The notes under the pieces: generated by a model
Seen by the model: only the letters and a program-made list of their open reading frames with translations
What the model was told of the DNA's origin: nothing
Database searches by the model: none
Part shown: piece after piece, positions 56,357-64,000 of the stretch
Layout of the letters: the number at the start of each line of letters is the position of its first letter
How positions within the stretch are numbered: the stretch's first letter is position 1
Source of the DNA: Stagonosporopsis chrysanthemi
Taxonomy: Eukaryota; Ascomycota; Dothideomycetes; Pleosporales; Didymellaceae
Assembly (NCBI GenBank): GCA_022560025.1
Contig: JAFISE010000097.1
Coordinates: 1-64,000 of the forward strand
Length of the DNA stretch: 64,000 nt
Direction: 5' to 3'
Made by a program: the position numbers and the translations under genes

Positions 56357-56813
56357 GGTGTTCGTTGCTGCCAAGCCAGTCTTCCATGAATCTGATGTAT
56401 GTAATGCTGTTGATATGCTTATCGACCTGTGCGCGCATGCTCTTCGTGACCATAACATCGGTGCTGGTGATGTCCACATCTCACTGCGTTGATGCTGGAG
56501 CTCATGCGTCACTAGAAGGCGAGACGACTCTCTTTCGGCTTGGCTCTTGCCGAACTCGGTCCGAATGCGAGCCACACCGTCGACACCGCGACGCCCGACA
56601 AGAGACGGCGACCGTTTTCTCCAAGCTGCTATGCACCGCTGCGAGAGTCGTCGAAAATTAATGGCGTGCGGCGTAGTAAAGATTCCACAGCACGCCAGCT
56701 GACACGATCAGAGTCGACATCATTGCTAGCATCGAGACTGAGCTGCGCGTGGCTTGCCGGAACCGGCATTGGGCGTTGCGGCCAGTTTTCGTATCATCAG
56801 GCCAATCACCCAG
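56357..56813. other. Intergenic interval upstream of Zn2Cys6 gene
   Basis: No gene recognised; likely promoter of the regulator. Confidence 0.4.
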
Positions 56814-58366
56814 ATGCCTCCAGCTACGACAGCAAAAAAAGAGCGAGGATGCTTCCAGTGCTCGCGCCGCAGAATTGTCTGCGACAGGACCGAGCCATCA
56901 TGCCTGAAATGCGCGAAGAAGGGCATCGAATGCTCAGGGCTCGGCAGGATTAGGTTCGCTGAAGGGGTAGCCAGGAGAGGGCGTTTGAAAGACTGCAAGA
57001 TACCGAAGGTGGGCGGAGACGATCAAATTCAAGAGTTATCAACCTCCACTGGGTCCCAGATTCTACATTGGCCAGGGGAAAAGAGGGTGAAGAAACGGAG
57101 GATAGATGACTTGGAAGAGCGACCAGTTGTAAAGGCTCTCTTCACACCTTCATCGTCAGAAAATCAAGGTTGTGAAGACTTCAGCCTGACGATACTACCA
57201 AATACACACAAGGAAATGGACAAGGACGAAGATGATGAAGTGGAAGAGATTGGTCGGGGTCACAATGTCCTTGCCGCTAGGCAAACACAGAAGTTCAATA
57301 TCGCTCCTTGGGTTGCGCCCGTCGATCCTGAACTGCGAATGCTTTTCTCGTACTGTAAGTCATCGAAGATCTGCTGCATTCATGTTGACTGACCTCGGGT
57401 AAGTCTCAGAGACTGTCGCCTCCGCTATGGTGATACTTGATGACCACACTAATGGATACCGTTCTATGATTCTTCCAATGGCACTTGAAGACGATCTGCT
57501 ACGCCGTGCAGTTGGCGTTGTGGCCACGCAGCACCTCAGCCGTCGCCGGCCGGAACTTCTTGATGCAGCTGAAACCGGACGGGCCGCTGTCATTTCGCGG
57601 CTACGCATTGACTCTCTGCAAGAGTCTGCTGATAGAGTGTTCAACAAAATCACGTGGGCGACTCTGATTGTGCTTCTCGTCGGCGAGACCGTGACAGGTA
57701 GTGCAGAATACCGCTTCTTGGTCCAGATGCTGCTTAGCCTGTCCGCAAGTAACCCTGGTCGAGATTCTGATCCTAGCCTATTGCAGTTCTTACAAGCACA
57801 AACGAACATGTGAGTCAACTGGTAGAGGATCCAATAGTACATAACTGAGCACCGACAGGTTCGAGCTTCTTGGCGTTCCCCTACTTGGAGAAGAAGTAGG
57901 CGTACTCACGATGATGAAGGCGTCCGAATCCCTGATGGACTTCATGTCCTACTCACACCTTTCTGAAGACTCTGAAGACCGGCGTCTCGCAGATTTGATT
58001 CGCCAGTGCTTCGTTTCCGCATGCAACATCTACACGCGATGTGCGGCGAACGCGGATACACTCTCAAATTACTACGATGCAATCCAGGCTCAGTCTATAC
58101 AGCAGCTCATCGGCTTGATGTTGCAGATTCCGCCAGGCACCCGTGGTGCACACGCACTTGTGTGGGTATGCTTTGTTGCTGGAGCGGCGTCGATGGACCA
58201 GGATCAAAGGGACTTTTTCGTGCATCGCATGGAGCAAGTCTATGCTCAGACACAGTTCCGCAATATTCCCACTGCAATTGAGAGCCTCCAGGCTATCTGG
58301 GCGCATGGGTGTGGGAATCGTTTTACAGCGTCACTTTCTCAACTGTCGAACGTTCTGGTCATGTGA
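56814..58366 (+). CDS. Zn2Cys6 transcription factor
   Basis: Fungal binuclear-zinc regulator. Exons 56814-57354, 57404-57809 and 57859-58366 give 484 residues. The Zn cluster lies at the very N-terminus with cysteines 13, 16, 23, 30, 33 and 40 (GCFQCSRRRIVCDRTEPSC then LKCAKKGIEC). A basic linker with VKKRR follows, then an acidic stretch (DKDEDDEVEE). The C-terminal half matches the Fungal_trans_2-type domain (APWVAPVDPELRMLFSY, VASAMVILDDHTNGYR, TWATLIVLLVGETVTG, GAHALVWVCFVAGAAS). The first intron needs the acceptor GGTAAG at 57403; the stronger-looking CAG seven bases later would create a stop. It is the last gene of the oxidoreductase/permease group and a candidate pathway regulator by position. 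Confidence 0.9.
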
Positions 58367-58599
58367 GAGCTTGTTAAGGTGATCTGTCCCTACGAGATGC
58401 TCCTTCAAATGAGAAAATCCATACCGGACAATCGCTTGGCTGCTGTTCTTCACAGCCCCATTGTGCCAAGACAATAGGCCCGAGTTCAGCAGATACCGAT
58501 GGGCAAGATATGCAAAACCTCCAAGAAGTAGGAGGAAGTTTGTCCTCATTTCACAACAGTTAATGGCATGGCTATTGGTCGTAAGGAACAAAATTTCTT

Positions 58600-61500
58600 G
58601 CTCTCTCTTGTATATGTGAGAGGGAACAGAAAGACGAGGTTATAATATGCACGGTTCCTGTCGAACAGTGGCGAGGACCGCGGCCTCTCTCGACAACATC
58701 ACACTGGACGTGTATGATTTACAAAATTTGTGTAACATCGTTATTGTATGCCGGATGGTTCAGTAAAGAAGAGCTGACATCAGAATCGTGCGAAAATGTT
58801 TCCAACGCGAACCCATGAGACGTAGCAGCTAGAGAGCCCTGATCTGAAAGTCTCGTAGGTCAAGTTTTGAAAGAGCAAGAACCACACGAGTTCGAGCTCG
58901 AATACCAGCGGCTGGTCTATCGTGTTTCGAATCAAGAAGAGTCTAGGAAGAACAGAGCAAGACATGATGTCAACCGCAGTGTTTGCAACAAGAGGAAGAT
59001 TCAGACAGCAATAAGATAAGCCATGAACGACTGAGACATTTTTTCGCATTGAAGACAGAGTAGAAAGGGTCAGAATGGAGGGGAGTCTGTAGGTCCTCTG
59101 CTTCGCTGTTGCAAAGAGAAGAAGTTGCAAGTAGCGACTCTCGCACAAAAAGAAAACATGGCATATCAGTAAATTTATTTTGAAAAGATAGAGGTTCTTG
59201 AATCGTGACATTGAACGCTAAAATGTTGCAATTTCTGCCTCTCCGTGATCATTAGTATCTTCATTTGACTCTTTTGGCAAGATTACATGAAACACCTTCG
59301 TGTGTTGCTGTCTCCTCTCCACCTCGAGGGTGATCCAAAGTCAAAGCGCTGGGGGTTTATAGTGTACACTCTCAAGTCAGTGTCAGGCCAAATAGAGGCG
59401 CCCAGGGCAGAGGAAATGCATATCACAGATCTTGATTTTTGGAAATATGGAGAGAGCTACAGGTGGTGACGCCGCTTTCACAGCACATACCAAAAGAATG
59501 AGCGGCAATTTTGAGACGTGTGGCAAGACCAAGAGGGCAGACCAGAACATTGAGTACTTGGAATCATGCTTGAGAAGAGAACAAGTCGCATGTGATGATT
59601 TTAGCACAGTGATGCACATTATAAATGCCGAAAATCTGATATGTGTCGCATGACTAATATGAAAGAACCGAGGAAACAATGCTTGCTTGATTTGTTCTGA
59701 TAGAATTAGAGGAAGAGGAAGGAGAAGAGTGGTTCTAAGCAGCGATGTTAGAATACAGGAACACACTGTAGAACCAATCACGGCAGCTTTGTCCTATCGA
59801 GCACGAGAGCGCAGAACAGACCATCCCATTGGCGAGTCGAGACTTTGAGAGATTTGAAAGAAGCCACTAATCGTAACTAAATTGAGACAGTTATTGGATG
59901 GCAAATCAAGAAAAAAAAGACCCGAAGACATCTAGCTTAGCGATCGCCAATCTTGAAAGGAAAGAACTTTCGTGGAGACGCTGGTTGAGGCAACCAACTC
60001 ATCAGAGATCTTCTTGTCCGTTCTGTACGGCACGGAACCCGCTGCAACAGAGCAAGACATGTTTCTGTATCTGAGGTTTTCTGGCAAAAGGAGAGCTCCA
60101 TCGTTCTCATCTGTGTGAGCTTTGTGGATTGCGATCTGAGCATATGAGGACGAAGCAGAACAATTTTTGTCAGTGTTTGGCATTAACTTTATGCGAGAAG
60201 GGAAGGTTATGTTGTAGAATGAGCCACCGACCATGTTATACATGCGCTGTGGTTCGGACGGAAATTGGAAGAAGGTAGAGCCAGACATTGATGGTCATGC
60301 TTAATGCTTCGAGGAAAAAGAATACCGTCAATCATGAGACGTTGAAAGCACATGTTCGATTACCGTTCAAGAATGTAGGGCAGAACAAAACATAATCTCG
60401 AGATTCGAGGTATTTTGCAATGTAAAAAGTACCCAAGGCAAACGGTGCGGACTGTTTCCCTGGAACCACAGAGCATCAAATTCCCGGAGATTGGTTGAAT
60501 GAAAAACCCAAGGGAACAGAGCAAAACATCGACCGACAGGCTGATATCTTCCATGAGATAAAGGAGCCCGCTCATGAAGGGTCGAAGAGGAGAGCAAGGC
60601 ATAGCAAAAGCCATATCTCTAACTCGAACAATCTTTGAGATTAGAGAAGGAAGGCCATAGCCCAAGGTTGTACATAATGAGCGTTGCAGATATCAGAACA
60701 CGCGACATGAAGCCTGAATAGGAGGAAGAGAGCAGAGTAAAATTGAAATGCTCACGTCCTTGAGGGAACGAAGAGGCCTGCCCAGTCGAAGAGGATGGCA
60801 GAGCAGATCAGGACATATTCGTCCTAAAATAGCAGTTTTGAGGAAAGAAAGGAAGGTCATGAAGCTTGAAGTCGACTGCTTGGAGCCACATACCATGAGC
60901 GATTTGCCCTTTGATTTAGATAAGAAACAGAAGGGGACAGAGCAAAACATCCTTGTTTGGATTGTCGGTCTTCGAGAAGTTGATGAGCAGTAGTTTTGAA
61001 AGAAGAGCAGAGAAGGTAGAGCAGGAGATATTTGTCTCCGATTTTGTTCGTTGGAAAAGAAAAAGACAGATGCCCAATCATGAATGAAGAGCAGAGGACC
61101 ACAGAAGGACATCACCTCTTTACCTTCGGAATTTGATCAAAGGGAGAAAAAACGAGGAAAAGCAAAAATTGTAACGGTTGGGCTCTGCCCAGGCCTACTC
61201 TAGTACGAGTTAGGATAGCTTGTGTATGGGCAGGCATATAAGCAGCTCAGCCCACGTCAATAGTCAATGCAGCGCAGTCCTCCCCTCTCTCTACACCGTT
61301 ACAAAAATGAGTCGAGCAGGGCATAATATCCCTTATCGTTTCTTTGAACACAAGAGGAGGTAGGTGCGTGAAAGACGTTAGAGAATCGTAGAGCAGCTGA
61401 TGTGTTTTTCTTTACCAAATCGAGTGGCAGACACGTCATGACCTTTTCGTCTGTCCGAACAGGTATCACTATCTGCGTCTTTCTTCTTTCTAGAGGACAA

Positions 61501-62200
61501 AGGAAGGGCACAGCAGATCATGACTCTGATCGCTCGAACCTTTGGAGGATTGTTGAGACTGGATCATGAGGGGTGGTAGAGGAGAGTAGAGCAAAGCATC
61601 TCTATATATATGTTCGAAAACTTTGGGAAGCAAAAAAGCCACATCAAATGGTTACTGGTGCAACTTTGAACAACCACCCATTACGCGATAGAATTGTTGT
61701 TTGGTGCGGTGGCTCCAGGAAGGAAAGAGCAGAAGAATGATCTACTCCGTCGAAGTTCTGGAGTGGAAAGAAAGAAAAAGTTGAACCATGATGTGTGACA
61801 GAGGGCAGAGCAGAACATGACCGGTGCAGATAGTCAATTGTGGAGAAGAAGAAAGCCACATATCGAGACATCAAAGCATATTTGTGGACAAATCATGATC
61901 GAATAAGTGCTCTCTTCCAATGACAGAACAAGACAGAACAGGACATTCGTATTTTTTGATCCACATTTTGGAGAAAAGAAGAAGCCAGACCATGATGTAT
62001 GACACAAAGCAGAACAAAATACGGGGTCCCTCGTACTGTGATTTGGAAGAAGCGACATTTGTCTTCAGTAAGGGGGTTTGTACAGACTGGTCATACGTCG
62101 GCCTTGATTTGATTTTGAGGAGATACAAAGCTGAGGAGAAGCAGAACAGATCATGAAAGGGTTATCTAACATATTTCAGATCAGAGGCCAGAACATGTAG
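58600..62200. repeat. Diverged satellite-like array, period about 70-75 bases
   Basis: A word like GCAGAACAAAACAT or GCAGAGCAGAACATGA recurs through the region, for example at 58957, 59537, 59811, 60051, 60155, 60380, 60521, 60595, 60732, 60803, 60942, 61021, 61091, 61512, 61591, 61729, 61809, 61933, 62009 and 62140. Many spacings are near 70-75 or about 140 bases. Each is usually preceded by a purine-rich stretch such as GGAGAAAAGAAGAAGCCAGA and CATGATGTGTGAC. Both strands are full of stops, so it is not an ordinary gene. The array fills almost the whole gap between the Zn2Cys6 and gamma-glutamyltransferase genes. Confidence 0.7.
61170..61303 (+). mobile_element. Solo LTR, 134 bases
   Basis: Begins TGTAACGGT and ends ACCGTTACA (9-base perfect inverted termini), with perfect 5-base target duplications AAAAT at 61165-61169 and 61304-61308. 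It contains a TATA-like GCATATAAGCAGC and a CT-rich end, as expected of an LTR promoter. It interrupts the satellite-like array and is not RIP-mutated. Confidence 0.88.
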
Positions 62201-62366
62201 TAGGCAGGCCGAAATTTGAGAAAGAAGTACGTGGAGATTTGTGATTGAGAGTCGACAGAGCCCGGGTGGAATTTTATATTGTAGAGTCATGTGACACTGC
62301 CTGCAAACGGACGCGAGACAAGCGAATAAGCGAATCTATGCTGTGCGTAAAACCTATCAGCATAGT

Positions 62367-64000
62367 CTACAATGGCACCGCCGCACCATCTCCCCTCAAA
62401 TCGCTGCCTCCACTCCAGACCGTTTGTCCATCATCCGTATGCCTGCGAATGATCTGCCCACGCCCGAACATACCCCTTCCGTATCCACTCAACTGCTGCA
62501 CGTTGTGCCCCAGCGCCCGCAGCTCCTCCACAACCTTCGCGTCAATACCCTCCTCAAGATAGATTGTCGCGTCCGTCATCTTTCCATCCGCGCTGGGCAT
62601 CCCTGCGCCAATGCAGAAGCGCGGCGCGTCAAGCGCTGCCTGCGGGTTAAGTTTGAACACCTCCTGATTAAGCAGCACCTGCACGTGCCCCTGTGGCTGC
62701 ATAAAGCCACCCATGACGCCGTAGACAGAGTGTAGGGAGCCATCAGCATAAGTGGTCAGACCTGGGATGATGGTGTGGTAGGGGCGCTTGCGGGGCGCGA
62801 GGACGTTGGGGTGGCCAGCCGTGAGGTTGAAGTTTGCGCCACGATTCTGCAGCGTAAAGCCGCAACCGGCGGGAATAATGGCGGTGCCGAAGCCGCCGTA
62901 GTTGCTGTTGATGAACGAGATGCCGTTGCCCTCGGCGTCGGTGCAGCAGAAGTACACGGTGTCGCTGCGGAGGTGCGCGGGCGAGCCATGGATGGGGGCG
63001 TCGGCTGCGTGCGAGGGGTTGAAAAGTTCGGCGCGCGAGGAGAGATATTGTTGCGAGATGAGCTCTGCAGAGGGAACCTTGACGACGTTTGGGTCGGTGA
63101 CGAACCAGTGTGCGTCGGAGAAGGCGATACGGAGAGCTTCGATCGTGGCGTGCAGGTGCTGCGCGGAGTTGTGGTCTTCGAGACCCCATTTTGAGATTTT
63201 GCCTTGCTTCTCAAGCTCCTGAATGATACCCAATGCCATCAGGGCAACAATGCCCTGCCCGTTCGGTGGATGTTCCCAGAGCTCGATGCCGCCATTAGTG
63301 GACTCACCGACGCCTTGGCCGGTGTACTTTAGCGAAATGGGATCCACGGGCTCGGAGCCGGTGTCAGCATGATGCTTCAGGTCGTCCAATGTGATGTAAC
63401 CACCAAGATCAGACACGACCTTCACAAGCTGCTCAGCTACTTCGCCCTCATAGAAGCCCCTCTTGCCGTGCTTCGCAAGAAGCTTGAAGGTGTTGGCGAT
63501 AGTAGGGTTCTTCATGATTTCACCTGCCTTTGGCGCCCGGCAACCGTCCTTTGCGGAGGAGTCTTTCTTGAGCATCTCGTGTCCGTTTGGTGATGCTTTC
63601 CGGAGAGCAGACTCGCTTTGCGCCCACTTCGTAACATTAGTCATAGACATCACTGTTCGCAGGAACGTCACTTACAAATGTAGCAGATAGCTCAGAGACT
63701 GGGAAGCCGTTCTCAGCGAGGTCAACGGCTGGTGCGAGGATCTCCTCAAGGCTCAGTCTGCCGCTGCCGAAGCGCTCGACACAGTCCACCCATCCGGCAG
63801 CTGCACCGGGCACTGTTGCGGCATGTACGTGATCCATGGGAATTTGACCATTCTCTCCATCCGCCAGGTTGAGATCCTTCCTGATCTTCTCTAGTGTGAC
63901 ATTCGAACCAGAGCGGCCTGACCCGTTCATGGCAGACACCTTTTTGGTCTTGGCATCAAAGAAGAGACAGAACATGTCTCCACCAATACCAGTGGAGCCC
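62367..64000 (-). CDS. Gamma-glutamyltransferase, 5' end outside window
   Basis: N-terminal-nucleophile enzyme that cleaves or transfers the gamma-glutamyl group of glutathione and related compounds. Exon 62367-63626 and the preceding partial exon 63676-64000 join in phase 0 (intron 63627-63675, GTAAGT...TTACGAAG). The upstream exon starts in frame as GSTGIGGDMFCLFFDA, the family N-terminal glycine motif, and includes DHVHAATVPGAAAGW. The likely catalytic Thr is in the segment RSDTVYFCCTDAEGNGISFI; NSNYGGFGTAI, YHTIIPGLTTY and GVMGGFMQPQGHVQVL follow. The sequence resembles the YwrD-like branch of the family. Intact as far as it is visible; the first residues lie beyond position 64,000. Confidence 0.93.

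Noticed and set aside
42954..58366. Calling the island a biosynthetic gene cluster for a specific compound class
   Set aside because: No backbone synthase or cyclase is present in the window, and oxidoreductases with a permease equally fit catabolism.
58780..62128. Minus-strand frames of 60-140 codons in the satellite-like region
   Set aside because: They are broken by stops at irregular places and reflect the underlying repeat; no start, splice or domain evidence for a gene.

Overview
The window is nuclear DNA of a filamentous ascomycete (Pezizomycotina; Dothideomycetes is my guess). The signs are short GT-AG introns of about 43-130 bases with CTRAC-type branch sites, fungal families (GH81, UTP14, COQ3, mL41, DUF3176, Zn2Cys6, SLIP-GC-like GTPase), and a transposon block mutated almost entirely by C-to-T and G-to-A changes, the mark of repeat-induced point mutation (RIP). 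No tRNA, rRNA or CRISPR was seen.

Layout. 0.1-8.8 kb is a dense core segment: a GH81 endo-beta-1,3-glucanase, UTP14, mitochondrial ribosomal protein mL41 and COQ3. 10.0-12.8 kb holds a large unrecognised low-complexity protein. 13.4-15.5 kb is a complete but dead pogo/Fot1 transposon with perfect inverted ends. 15.9-22.4 kb holds a DUF3176 membrane-protein gene and a decayed intron-less duplicate, with a small secreted repeat-peptide precursor between them (18,943-19,547) that I consider the most interesting gene here. 23.9-28.7 kb has a damaged SLIP-GC-like GTPase, a GNAT acetyltransferase and a small two-exon protein.

29.15-42.65 kb is a gene-free AT-rich block bounded by a perfect 20-base inverted repeat. 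It contains a RIP-mutated Ty3/Gypsy element (31.7-38.9 kb) into which a young, unmutated 244-base solo LTR has inserted. The same LTR also exists as a fully RIP-mutated copy at 30.1 kb, which allows a direct before/after comparison.

42.9-58.4 kb looks like a metabolic island: an MCT-type transporter, a membrane-anchored methyltransferase, a COG2907-like flavoprotein, a flavin monooxygenase, a MAO-like amine oxidase, a broken amino-acid/choline-type permease and a Zn2Cys6 regulator. There is no PKS, NRPS or terpene synthase core, so a tailoring or amine-catabolism role is inference. 58.6-62.2 kb is a diverged satellite-like array with a period of about 70-75 bases, interrupted by a 134-base solo LTR. 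The window ends inside a gamma-glutamyltransferase gene.

Exon coordinates were derived by hand from splice signals and reading phase; no alignment or search was run.
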